Of a stretch of DNA of 64,000 bases, positions 33,422 to 44,173 are shown one piece after another. The notes beneath the pieces are model-generated. The model worked only from the letters and a program-made list of their open reading frames with translations, was not told the DNA's origin and searched no databases. Origin of the DNA: Pestalotiopsis fici W106-1 (lineage: Eukaryota; Ascomycota; Sordariomycetes; Amphisphaeriales; Sporocadaceae). The position numbers and the translations under genes were made by a program. The stretch is from positions 3,679,022 to 3,743,021 of the forward strand of contig NW_006917091.1 in NCBI RefSeq assembly GCF_000516985.1, read 5' to 3'. Each line of letters starts with the position of its first letter. Position 1 is the first letter of the stretch.

Positions 33422-33942
33422 GACTGGAGATCTATTGGGAAAACAAGATCTCGGGAGCCTCTCGAGCCTGGCGAATATTTATTATTAAACAGCTTATGCC
33501 GTAATATACGGACGATGTGCTGTAATGAAGCCTAGCCCAGCAATGTAGTGCAATGCTATGGAAAGCATGCGTCGTCTGCTGTGCGATGTACTCTGGTATA
33601 GATGCATTCCGATGTTTGGTATAAAAGTAGAATTTATTTATATACACGATTACTAGGGTATCCAAAAGAAAGAAATATAAATTAAGAGATAATTCATGAT
33701 ATTCCCATCTCAAGACACAGGGTAGAATTGGACCTGCCAGCAACATTGAATCGCTGACGTATTTCGGCGTTTAGATAAGCTGGCTTATCGGTGGCGCCAT
33801 CATCGGCGCGCGACGGGACGAGGGAAGCGGCAGGCGGCCTTTCAATTACAAATTAATAATTCACGGTTCGAGCCGAGTCCCCGATTCCTTACGTTGCGAC
33901 AACATACAATTCTCGCAGACGGAACATACAATCAACGTCGCA
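33422..33942. other. Intergenic methyltransferase to COX17
   Basis: 521 bp, AT-rich in 33590-33700 and GC-rich near 33790-33840 (promoter of COX17). No gene seen. Confidence 0.35.
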
Positions 33943-34299
33943 ATGGCATCACAAGCTGTATCAATGCGTAAGGCACCTACATGTACCACCAGAATTACTT
34001 CCCGAGCTGACCCAGAGTAGCTTCCCTGGGCTCCAAATCTGATCCCAAGCCCGTCGCAAACCTCGAGACCTCCAAGCCCAAGGTACGGACTGGCCCTTCA
34101 CTCTACCCGTGCTTTACTGCTTGCGCAACTCCGAAGCTGACGTACAATGACCCAATAGCCCTGCTGCGTGTGCAAGGATGAAAAGTCGAAGCGCGACGAA
34201 TGTATGCTGTTCTCCAAGGCTGCCGACCCTGCCGCCGACTGCAAGTCTACCATCGATCAGTACAAGAGCTGCATGGCTGGATTTGGTTTCCAGCTCTGA
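33943..34299 (+). CDS. COX17: Cytochrome c oxidase copper chaperone Cox17
   Basis: Three exons, 33943-33967, 34021-34082 and 34159-34299, give 75 aa. Exon 1 codes for only eight residues plus one base. Cox17 delivers Cu(I) to Sco1 and Cox11 in the intermembrane space for the cytochrome oxidase copper sites. Seen: a flexible N-terminus, the copper-binding KPCCVCKDEK motif, then the twin CX9C helices (DECMLFSKAADPAADC and the second pair ending SCMAGFGFQL). Length and all six conserved cysteines are as expected. Introns are 53 and 76 bp. It is easy to miss because each exon is short. Confidence 0.95.
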
Positions 34300-34820
34300 G
34301 CGCATAAATTACGGGCGACACAAACAAGTTCGTGCCTCTCGAGCGAGCACAAGAGGACTACAAAGAGAGACCCCGACTGTATTATCAACAATAGTGTACA
34401 CCACGAAGACAGCCTGCCGTCTTGAAGTGAAAGGGTGGCATGGCGTATTGCATAGATTGGCGTTTTAGGATTTCTCGGATAGAAAAAGCATCACGATTCC
34501 CACCTCTCCTCTTAATTTCATCTTTGATTTCGGACCATCTTTCTTGACCAGCATGGCGTACGTGACGCATTCAATCTACAGTGGTCGATTTATTGCATTC
34601 ATTTCCTTCATGGAAGCAACATTTACACGCCACCGTGCAGACATGTATGAATTTCTCAACACTTTACATACATCCAACCAATGTAAAAAGAAAAAAGAAA
34701 AAGACTCCGGCCTGTAGACACTGGGACACGAAATTGCACAGCAAAGCCAGACAGCATAATCGCGGCAATGGTACTATCAACTAACTCCAAGTACAGCACA
34801 GTACGGTCAGTCGCCTCTCC
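34300..34820. other. Convergent 3' flanks COX17 / SDR
   Basis: 521 bp with A-rich tracts near 34680-34705. No gene seen. Confidence 0.35.
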
Positions 34821-35855
34821 TCATGTGAAGATGATTCCTCCATCAACAACCTGCGTCTGTCCTGTAACAAAGTTACTATCACTGCTTGCCAGAAAACTCA
34901 CATGTTTGGCCACATCTTCCGGTACACTAACACGGCCCAATGCGGTGAGTTCGGTCACGAACTTGTTGATCACAGAGCCTTTGGGCACATCATACTTCTT
35001 GGCCAGCTCCGCGTCAATCACCTCCCACATGGCGGTCCCGACAATCCCGGGCGCGTACGCATTAACGGTAATGTGGTGCTCCGACAGCTCCGACGCATAT
35101 GCCTGCGTCAGCCCGCGGACCGCCCACTTGCTTGCGCTATAGTGGGAGAGCAGGGCAAACGGCTTGAAGGCTACAATGGACGCGGCCCCAATGATCTTGC
35201 CCGGCTGCTCGGGTGTGCAGTTCCCTTGCCGGATCATTTGCTTGGCCGCCTCGGCATAGCAGTTTTGCACTCCAAAGACATTGACTGCAAACATGCGCTC
35301 AAAGTCTTCCTCTGTGAGATCTAACAGGGCCTTGACTTGGGCGATCCCGGCATTTGCAATCCTATGCATTATTATTAAAATGTTACATTATCTTTGATTT
35401 CCAGGAGCTATTCTGGGAGTTGCATAAGGAAATGGGGACTTGATGACTTACATGGTGTGGAGAGGCCCCAGCTCCTTGACACAAGTCTGTATCATATCCA
35501 CGACCTCTGCCCGCTTCGTGACATCGGCAACCGCGAAACACGCCCTTCTCCCTAACCGCGATCGTATCTCCTGGGCGACTTCTTCGCCACCTTTGGCGTT
35601 GGCGGCCACGTCGTTGATGCAGACATTGTAGCCGTCGGCGGCCAGCCGCAGGGCAATGCTCTTGCCTATACCCCGGCTCGAGCCCGTAATGATGACATTC
35701 TTGCCCTCGCTCGACTCTCGCTGCAGACTAGAAAATGACGACGAAGCTCTGAGACCAAGATTGCTGGCCGGGACCAGGCGAACGGCTGTCACGTTTGGTC
35801 TGGCGGAGCGCAGATATGCTGACCGGACTGTTTGGTATGCAACGGCGGCTCTCAT
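34821..35855 (-). CDS. Short-chain dehydrogenase/reductase, diacetyl/acetoin-reductase-like, with mitochondrial-type presequence
   Basis: Exons 35452-35855 and 34821-35361 (intron 90 bp) give 314 aa. Classical SDR features are cofactor motif TGSSRGIG (57-64), NAG (138-140), catalytic Ser196, Tyr209 and Lys213 (SHYSASK), and C-terminal 'VTGQTQVVDGGIIFT'. The AYAPGIV-GTAMWE region resembles diacetyl/acetoin (butanediol) reductases. Residues 1-50 are rich in Arg, Ser and Ala with no acidic residue until Glu47, fitting a mitochondrial targeting sequence ahead of a complete SDR fold. The start is the ATG at 35853-35855; the frame continues up for 15 codons without another ATG. Substrate is inferred from family resemblance only. 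Confidence 0.86.
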
Positions 35856-37099
35856 GATCACGGATAAAAACCAAATCCACAACTGCGGAAAGAACAGCAA
35901 GAATCAGTGATTCGAGAAGAACCCCCTCCCAAACCTTAATATGGGAGTATACCCAAGACTTATACCATCATCATCTTCCCCGCATCTTGGTTGGCTTTCC
36001 ATAGCCCCTCTCCGGACTGCATTATCCAGGTTACACTGCCGTATGTAAAACGTGTTTATTGCCATCACTCTCGTTGTTGCAGGAGTCGAATCTTCTGCTT
36101 GGCATTCCACCTGTCGATCATCCAAAGTCCGAGTGGCCAGACCTGTTGTTGGCGGAGGGCAGAGGTGTATAAATTGCGAGTCATATATTGGAGAGTAATG
36201 ATTCGATCACAACATGTGACGAACCGTTCAAAATCTTAAGTATGGGGTTGTCGCGGGAATAATGTGTACGGAGTACCTAGAAATAGGATCTCCTCTTGCC
36301 AAGATGCTTGTGTGGCATTACACCAGTTCAGAGTTGGAGAAATACCGCCACTGAATTAACCACTTACTAGCTGGCGCTTTATGAACATACCAAAGCCCGT
36401 GCCGGACTTTACATTGCCCGTTGGGACTATAGACGCCATGGCTGTGTCTGGCCGACGATTTGTGGTATGTTGGTAGCGAATGCATGCAGCTATAGCCTAT
36501 TTATAGTGTGCCCATAGTAGGCAGTAGGTACTTTGCACAGAGTATAGTTCAAACATTTCAACCAATGAATGATCATTGTACCACATTTTATTCCAAAAAA
36601 GCAACCTTTATGCATTATTGTTACAAATGATCCTACAACGCCTCCTTCATTCTGTATCACTTCCCAGTTCTTCTAACCTAACCCCCAAGATCGAAAAATG
36701 TACTCCCCCCCATGGATATGAATTTTGTTTTCAAGCAAAGGTATCTCTCGTAAGATGATGTGAAACCCAACCCAAAATTTAACGCCTCGCCATGTACTTG
36801 TAAATCTCAATACTAATGAAATGTTTTCGGTGCAAGAAGTCTTTTGACGTGTCGGTCGGCAGTCCGTGTTGGTTCGGACTGTCGTTTTGTTTTGATAGAT
36901 TCTCTGCCACAAAGCCCAATGCTGGCAGCATTATTCTCCTCGATGCTCGACAACCACAAGGTCTCTTGATTGTGGTGCGACCTTGTGATGCATTTCCTAC
37001 TACCTTGACGCCATGCCAGGTAGTCCGTATTCGTGGAGGTGGATTTGGTCACACGAGCTATTTCCTAGATCGGCGCGACCTGTTTATATGTTTCTCCCC
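35856..37099. other. 1.2 kb intergenic stretch
   Basis: SDR promoter and 3' flank of the secreted protein gene. AT-rich 36480-36830. Short open frames lack recognisable content. Confidence 0.35.
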
Positions 37100-37753
37100 T
37101 CAGGAGCAGCGAGCTGCCAAGGAGACATTGTCCAGGAGAGCGTCCACCTCGCCAATGCTGCCGCCGCAGTTGAACTCGAATCTAACCGTCTTGATCGTGG
37201 TGTCGGCGGTGAAGATCCTCTCGGCCATTTGAAAGTGGCCGGCTGTGGCAGGCACCAGGTCAATGGCGTCGCCTACCACCTCTCCGTTGAGCGTGACCGA
37301 GAGGCTGCACACATCTTGGTGCAATTGCTGGTGAGTGCCGAGGCCGTACCAGAACTTGAGCGAGTACGACTGTCCAATGGTCAGGTCCGTCACGGGCTGC
37401 CGCACCGAGATGAAGTTATCGACGGGCACCAGGTTCGCAATGCTATATGAGTTGGTCCACCATGTCAGTTTTCGGGGTTGCACTCCTTTTTTTTTGTGGC
37501 AACAGGCAAGGATTTTTTTGATGACTGCTTTTACTTACAAGTATCGCTTCGATTCCTGAGCCTTGACATCGCCAGACGAGCCGGCCGTGGCACCGTGGAA
37601 ATTAATCCAGGGTGAGAACCGTGCAGCTTCGAAACTGGGGTTCTGGATCAAGTTTGTTTCCACGCATTTTGAGGAAGTCGTAGGTGCTGCTTGGACACCC
37701 AGGAAAGAGATGGAGGCGAGGCCAACCACGAGGAGGTTTCGGAGGGCAAACAT
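37100..37753 (-). CDS. Secreted CBM-like (galactose-binding-fold) small protein
   Basis: Exons 37539-37753 and 37100-37442 (intron 96 bp) give 185 aa. Residues 1-22 are a signal peptide (MFALRNLLVVGLASISFLGVQA). The mature part opens with 'NLIQNPSFE', the usual start of CBM4/9-like beta-sandwich modules. It continues with 'LTIGQSYSLKFWYGL', 'LSVTLNGEVVG' and 'VRFEFNCGGSIGEVDALLDNVSL', again typical of that fold. There is no attached catalytic domain, so it may bind a glycan or serve as a small secreted effector-like protein; neither is shown. A CA/CT and GGCT repeat lies in its leader. Confidence 0.8.
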
Positions 37754-40700
37754 GGTGATCTTTTTGGTGTCTTCTCTCTCACACGCACACGCACACACAC
37801 TCACTCTCTCTTGCCGTTTGGCTGGCTGGCTGGCTGCTAAAACTCAACTCGGGGATGATCTGGCGCAAGACTTGCTTACGGATGGAAAGAAAGAAGACGA
37901 GGCATCCTAAAGACGGACAGCTTGGCGCGAAAGAGGTCATGCAGATCTACTCCCCCTTCCTCCTCCCATCATGGGCCAGAACATAGGGCAAGAACAACGG
38001 AGCATGATCGTCAATCACTCACCATAGTCCCGGGTCTTTGGGTTGGTTGTTGGACTGGTTCTTCTCTCCAGAAGTTCCTTTGGTCATATCTCAGGTATCT
38101 ACCCTCCGTAGATTTAAGGTAGGGTACCTGTACTAAAGATGGGTAATGCCGGTGCACAGGCACGTCTTGATTGTGATTGCCGCGCTAAGTTACGCTATTA
38201 GCACTAGAAGATGACGAGGTTCCCAGCGATTGCAGATAGCCCCTGAGACATCGGTGGAGGCCCTGTACTGCTATTGGTGACCAGCTATCTGGAGTGGAGG
38301 CCACTGGAGTTCCCTTGCACGCGGGCTCAGTGCCAATTTTGCCAATTTCAGAATTGTCAAAATCTGTAATTGGGGGTCCCCCCCGGCACCAGTATGTGAG
38401 CTTTGTCACAGCTGCAGAGTTTTGGTCGCGTGACTGTTATCTGAATGCGAAAGTCGGATTGCATCTCTGCTATGTCTCTGGTGTGTATACATATATACCT
38501 TGCCTTGACCGCGTCATCAACGATTGGTAATATGTACGGTCATCTCTCCATGATCATGAGCATTGCGTTTCGACTTTATCACTGCATCCCCCGGACCTTG
38601 TTGGGTTTATCATTGTCAACTTTTACAGACCCATGATGGCAATGTGACATGTTTGCGCATCGGCCATCCTTTGTGGGAGCGGTACTTGACTAACTATATT
38701 CCTAATTTGACCAACATCATATCATGCCAAATGGCGAAACAGGTCAACTCGAGGTTTGCAGCAATACGAGACATGTCAATGAAAATCCTTCCTACGTATT
38801 CATTGCACCTCTTGCCCTCGTATTTGCACATTAGGGATTTCCAGGCAGGCTTTTTTCTGATGATCTACAAAAGGCAGCGAGCATTTGCATTCCAAATGTT
38901 CTGTAAGTTTGGTGTTGAGCTTTTCCAAGATGAGGGCTTTTGTTGTACTGTGTATGATTACCCTCATCGAACTTTGGAATTTGTTGGTAGTCGACACGGA
39001 CAAAGGTACGGTACGTGTTGTCGAGAGTAATGTAAGGTTAGTGCAAATGATGCCGCCTTTTGAAAGTGGATCACCAGTAATCTGGTCCTGGACAGACTAG
39101 GAAAATGGGCGGTTTTCACACCCAATGAGCTTGTCGTTATTCGACTATAGTACCTAGCAATATCTTGAATTTTCATGTTTTCCTTGTCAAGAAACATTTG
39201 TTTTCTCTTAAATATACACATCTCTGACCTCATTTCGGCACCGCAACGCAAACGACTTGGAGTACTTGCCGCATTCACGGCCTGAAATCACCGTTGGGGT
39301 TTGTAATTACAAAGGATTTGATGTCGCCTCATGAGAAGGAATGATCTTCATTCTGATATCATAAAGTCAAGCCCATCATTTGGTTTGAGCGTTATCAGCC
39401 AGCCACAACAGCGGTCAGATATTGGCATAGCATAAATCCGAATAACATAAAATTTGCCAAAGATCGACTTGATCGATGTGACAGAGTTATTCTTCAACAG
39501 GGAGCAAGATATCAAGACCATGGTACCATAGAATCCGGGGATCTAGAACTTACCCATGAATATTGGTGGAATCTTATTTATTATCCATCATTCATTCTTT
39601 GAGCCCCGTGACTCCACGCATCAACTTGTTTTCCTGATCCAGTTTTTGAGTTTGATGCTTGTATATGGTCTCGTATAGTGATTTGACACAACTGGGGTGC
39701 GACTCATTCTCTAGTCTATGGAATCTAGATTACTTTCATGGGAGAAGAAAAGTACTCATAACTACCAATTCATGAAGTGCACAGTGTCTTGCCAACGTTG
39801 ACAAATACGGCCAAGAGAAAATTTTTATGCTAGACGTTGCAAGATGGCAAACAGGTAGTATTTCCAAGGATTTAAAGTTCAAAACGTTCTTCATGGCCAA
39901 AAGATCTGGACGCAGTGGATCGACAACGGATTGTTATACTGGCCATCTAGAGGTCCATGACATCCATCATAGAAGGATAAGGCTCAAAGGGTTGCGGAGG
40001 GGGAAAAAAAAGTCTCGGCACTTTCAGCCTTAACATCAACTGCCATCATCGTCAATGGAAATCATCCTTCATTCGTAAATAGTACTTTGCATGATTCTCC
40101 TCAAGGTTGATGACCACCCATGGTTTTGGCCCACGGCAGTCGCTGTTAGACTCAATGAAAACGAGGTCATCACGTAATGAACACGAGATTCTAGGCGGCT
40201 ACCATGTCTTGGCACCTTCCGCAAAGTCCGAACAAGGCATGACAATTTATGGACTCTTACAAAACCCATCCATGTCTTCCCTTCGGAAGCATTCTCGATC
40301 CACTTCTGCCTCTGCCCGAACTGACAAGCAGCGTGTCCGGGTATCGGGAATATCTTCCGTCGTCCGGGACGATCAAGGAAGCCGAGGCTAGTGTGGACAT
40401 GCACTGGTACACGATACAGATGTCAGTCAATGGCGTTGAAGAAGATGAATCTAGACTCGTGCCGGCAACTGAGAAAATCGTCCAAAAAACGGGGCGCTTG
40501 GATTCAGTCTCTTAGGGCCGTGGAGACAAAGCGGGAGGAGGCTTGTCAATGCACAAAAATGGCCGTTTCTATTTAAAAAGAGCATGAGCTGTGGCTTGCC
40601 ACAAGTTTATGCAGTTTTTGGGAATATCGAGAGAGATCTGCGAGACCTTGAATAGGTCATGTCAGAATGTAAAGAAAGTACTGTTTTGCAGGCTGGCGTG

Positions 40701-41588
40701 AGAGAGGTTATTCGGAAGATCTACAAAACACTACAGAATACAGTAAAACCAAAACCTGGGGGGGTGCCTTGGGTGCCGCGTCTCCGGCGCGTTGTTGTTC
40801 AGGGTCCTCCTGTAAAAGGCCCTAGCAGCCCTCTAGTGTCGCCTCTAGAGTCCCTGCACCACAGTTGACAGGGCTGGGGTCACCCGAGCTTAAGCCTTAA
40901 GGTAGCAAGCAGCTAGCCACGAATTCTGGGGCCAGGTGAGATTTAAAGTGTGGCTTTCCATCTAATTATCTGGGCAAATTGCGGTTTGCCCTTTTTCGAG
41001 AGAAAAAGGGGCAGACGTTATAAACCTCGAACCAGACGGGGAATGACGGGACAAACGGCCAAGGGAGAAAGAAAAAAGAACGCGCCGCAATAAACAGTCG
41101 TTATCTATCAAACTATCTTTTGAATCTATCTATTTTGCCTACATCATTTCATACATATATTTATACACGCCAAAAGATTAACTAATTACCATTTGACCCA
41201 TGAGACATCTGTCTCTGGTTTTGCGACTCCACACACAGTAGAGACAGAGAGAGAGGAAAAGGTCGTAGATTTTTCTGGGAATCCACATAGCAGATTCCTT
41301 GCTTGCTTGGACGGAGCTCCCGGTGAGGCTCGAAAGGGGGTAGCAGGTTACTCCGAGACATGCTCTGTGCCGCCCATTGGAATCTAGAGACAACATTTGG
41401 CTTTTGACCGCTTTACTATTCTACTGTTCACTACTACTACTTTCTCTCTCATCAGCGACGACATCTTACACATTGGGCGGCGCTTTGTTCGGCTGTATTT
41501 TCCGCCTCCAAAGATCTATCTTCTTCTCAACATTGCAAAAAGACGTCGTGTGCCGTGGCTCTAGCGTCGTGGCTCTTCCACAACCATC
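37754..41588. other. 3.8 kb gene-free stretch
   Basis: I find no recognisable coding exon on either strand. 38.1-40.7 kb is moderately AT-rich. A GC-rich block at 40755-40930, followed by a TATAAA-like box near 41018 and CT-rich tracts at 41420-41450, looks like the promoter and leader of the gene at 41589. One 155-codon open frame at 38563-39030 lacks codon bias and homology cues. No transposon ends seen. Confidence 0.45.
37781..37836. repeat. CA/CT and GGCT microsatellites in 5' leader
   Basis: An ACAC tract (37781-37800) passes into CTCTC (to 37811), followed by four GGCT units (about 37819-37836). They lie 28-83 bp upstream of the secreted protein ATG. Confidence 0.8.
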
Positions 41589-42782
41589 ATGGACTCACAT
41601 AACAGCAACGGGGTGCTCGCCGCCAGCCCACCAATCCGGGGCAGGCCCAGACAGGAATCACTGGGTTCTCTATACGAAGTGCTGGCCGACCTGGATGAGA
41701 ACCAACTTCACTATCTGATCCAGGAGATGAACCACACTGGTCACCAAAATGTAAAGGTGTCACAGGCCAAGGCCGCCTTTGAGTCGCAAAGTCCAACCGA
41801 GTCGTTGCAAGACATAAGGGCGAGCATGTTGCCGCCAGGATCGCCGCCGCCCGAGCCAGGGCTGCAGAGGCGGCTGTCCAAGTCGCAGCAGGGCAAGCTG
41901 CGCATCCAAACGGCATTCCAGAGGGCGCCGTCCCTGCGACAGAGACAAGTCCCGGAAAACCGTGTTGTCGCACCAGAGTCAAACAGCAGAACGTCTCGCG
42001 ACTTTACGCCAGAAACGCCAAAGCGTCAGTCCTTCCAGAGCCCGGCAGAGGCACGCCTATCTCTGAGCCGCTCCCCAACTTCACCTGTATTCTCTGGATT
42101 CGAGTCTCGCGGGCCCGTGGCTGGGTCGATCCAGCTGCCCAAACGGGACACTCCCCGGGAGACGACGCAACTGGACGCGCCGCGGGACACGAAAAGGGAC
42201 AGCTCCGGCAGCTCCATCAGTTCCCTGGCGCCGACCATTGGCCGCAAGACGTCGGCCTACAAGCGCATCCCACGACCCGACTTTGACCTGCCGCCCGGCG
42301 TCACCGTCACGGACCTGCTCCGCCTGCTCGAGAGCGAGTTCCTCTCGTCGGCGGACCCGCTCGACGCCCCGTCGCCCATGTACCTGCCCTCGCCGTCGTC
42401 GGCAATATCGCGAGGCCACTCACCGTCGCCCTTGCTCCTGTCGGCGTCGACCTCGTCGGCCACCATGCCCTTTTCCACGTCGCCCACCTTTCCCGGAGGT
42501 CACCACTTGCTGCGTCGTCCTTCGTCGAGGCTGGACATGGCCCTCGACGCCGAGCGCAACGCCTCAGGCTTTGAGGAGATTGGGTTGGGCATGCTCGAAC
42601 CCCGGGCCACGCCGTCAATGGCTTCTTCTGTTGGGCCAATGCCAATCTCCAGCAGCGCGCCAGTGACGCCCTTTACCAGGGGAGGGGCAGGAGGATTCAT
42701 GGCAGAAACGCCGCCGCCACAGCCTCAATCTGCGTCACCAATGGTGTTGGAGGGTATTTTTGATGTCTTGGAGAACCGGTGA
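41589..42782 (+). CDS. Disordered conserved fungal protein of unknown function
   Basis: Single exon, 397 aa, not recognised. Most is Ser/Pro-rich and predicted disordered. Two segments look ordered and likely conserved: residues about 23-45 ('QESLGSLYEVLADLDENQLH') and about 225-250 ('RPDFDLPPGVTVTDLLRLLE'). SP/TP and RxxS sites are frequent (SRSPTSP, TPETPKR), which suggests a phosphoregulated scaffold. The sequence ends in 'MVLEGIFDVLENR', another likely helix. GC-rich third positions over 42.2-42.6 kb support coding. No targeting signal or membrane segment is seen. Confidence 0.72.
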   Translation: MDSHNSNGVLAASPPIRGRPRQESLGSLYEVLADLDENQLHYLIQEMNHTGHQNVKVSQAKAAFESQSPTESLQDIRASMLPPGSPPPEPGLQRRLSKSQQGKLRIQTAFQRAPSLRQRQVPENRVVAPESNSRTSRDFTPETPKRQSFQSPAEARLSLSRSPTSPVFSGFESRGPVAGSIQLPKRDTPRETTQLDAPRDTKRDSSGSSISSLAPTIGRKTSAYKRIPRPDFDLPPGVTVTDLLRLLESEFLSSADPLDAPSPMYLPSPSSAISRGHSPSPLLLSASTSSATMPFSTSPTFPGGHHLLRRPSSRLDMALDAERNASGFEEIGLGMLEPRATPSMASSVGPMPISSSAPVTPFTRGGAGGFMAETPPPQPQSASPMVLEGIFDVLENR

Positions 42783-43417
42783 GGTTTTGCTGGGAAAATC
42801 TTTGGATATTAAGAAAAAAAGCGATTTCGATTCATTACTCTTTTTATGCTGTTCGTCTAGGCAAGGATGGACCCTGACTAGCCTACAATCTGCAAAGGCT
42901 TTCTTTTGTCTGGTGGGCATTCGGCGTATTCCCATTGTATATAGTTGTTTATATTTACCTGGTACATACATTGCTGCTGTTGGATAGTATTATAAGCAAG
43001 TTATAGACATAAGAGAATATAGCTTTCAAACTGAAAGCCTTTTATTTTGTCATTGGATATCCCCACCCTCTGTTCCGATAAGACTGAACTGCGGGCATCT
43101 GCATATCAAGCGCCGGGTTACGCAAACTTAGAAGAAGAAAACTAAAAAAACACTATTCCACATATACAAGCGTGGATATACACTCTTGATTCTGAATAAA
43201 ATGAAAACAAGTATTGAATTCCGTTGATTTGAAGCAATGGGCTTGATTCCAGACATTTTCAAAATCAAAAACAGGATGAGCTCAAGTAAAATAGACTGGG
43301 GAATGGTTTTGTATTGTGTCACGAAACAGGGTGGCCTATTGACCGACACCGAACCCCCACAGTTGCCTCATCCAGTCAAGAACACAAAAGGTCCCATCCG
43401 CACGTTGGGGCTTTCCT
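42783..43417. other. Convergent 3' flanks
   Basis: 635 bp, AT-rich, between the unknown protein (+) and the esterase (-). No gene seen. Confidence 0.35.
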
Positions 43418-44173
43418 TTAACCAAGCTTGCTCTTGATGAAGGAGAGAGCCTGCGAGCCGTAAATGGTCACGTACTGCTGGTGGTGGTTGGCGTCGCTTC
43501 CGTTGCAGCAGTACGGGTCTTGAGAGTCACAGTAGGACTGAATGATGGACGGGCTGCCCGGTGAGCAAGTGTAGCCGCTCGGGCGTGCAGCAAACTATAT
43601 TAATTGTCTTGTGTCAGCTCATGTGGTCTTTTGGAATTTTGGAAAAGGTGGGTTTTTATATCAACTTACACCACCAGCTCTGCAGGTTCCGACATCGTAC
43701 GACAGACCGTAGACATAGTGCGGGTCGCCCATGAAGATGGCGGCCTTGACGGCGGCGAGGGCATTGCCGGAAAGGGTGGAGCCGGCGCCGCCGCAGAGGG
43801 CGTTGTCCATGATCTGGCCGCCCTGGGAGTAGCCAATGAGGACGATCTTGGTGCTGGGGCAGCGCGAGTTGAGGCTGGTGACGGCCGAGACGACGGCGGC
43901 CGTGCCCTGCGTCGCCGACGAGTCGTAGCTCACGCCGCCGCAGCTCGACTGCCCGCCGCACGCCGGGTACACAATGGCCTCGGACTGCGAGCCCGAGTAC
44001 GCCGCCAGGACCTGGTCCACCAGGCCCTTGGAGGTTCCGTAGCCCGCGGCCGCCGTGGTCTCGCGCGCCCCAAAGACGTAGACGCCCGGACAGCTCTGGC
44101 GCTCTTCCAGGTCGATCGGGTTGGCGGTGGCGAGCCCGGCCGCGAGGATGGGGAGGATGGCAGAGGTCTTCAT
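43418..44173 (-). CDS. Acetylxylan esterase / cutinase-fold esterase (CE5)
   Basis: Exons 43670-44173 and 43418-43594 (intron 75 bp) give 226 aa. Signal peptide MKTSAILPILAAGLATA, likely cleaved further at LEERQ as a pro-peptide. The mature enzyme has the alpha/beta-hydrolase CE5 fold: GARETTAAAGYG, nucleophile Ser116 in GYSQGG, catalytic Asp194 in DPYCC, and His205/206 in the ANHHQQY segment. Ten cysteines suit several disulfides. Lack of a carbohydrate-binding module matches Axe2-like acetylxylan esterases. It removes acetyl groups from xylan outside the cell. Cutinase activity is the main alternative in this fold. GGCTAR sites lie upstream. Confidence 0.92.

Noticed and set aside
36816..37232. 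138-codon plus-strand open frame overlapping the secreted protein gene
   Set aside because: It runs antisense through the well-supported exon 2 of the CBM-like gene.
38563..39030. 155-codon plus-strand open frame in the gene desert
   Set aside because: No family resemblance, AT-rich codons, no supporting splice or leader signals; probably chance.
40755..40930. GC-rich block as possible tRNA or other RNA gene
   Set aside because: No A/B boxes or cloverleaf pairing found; position fits a promoter.
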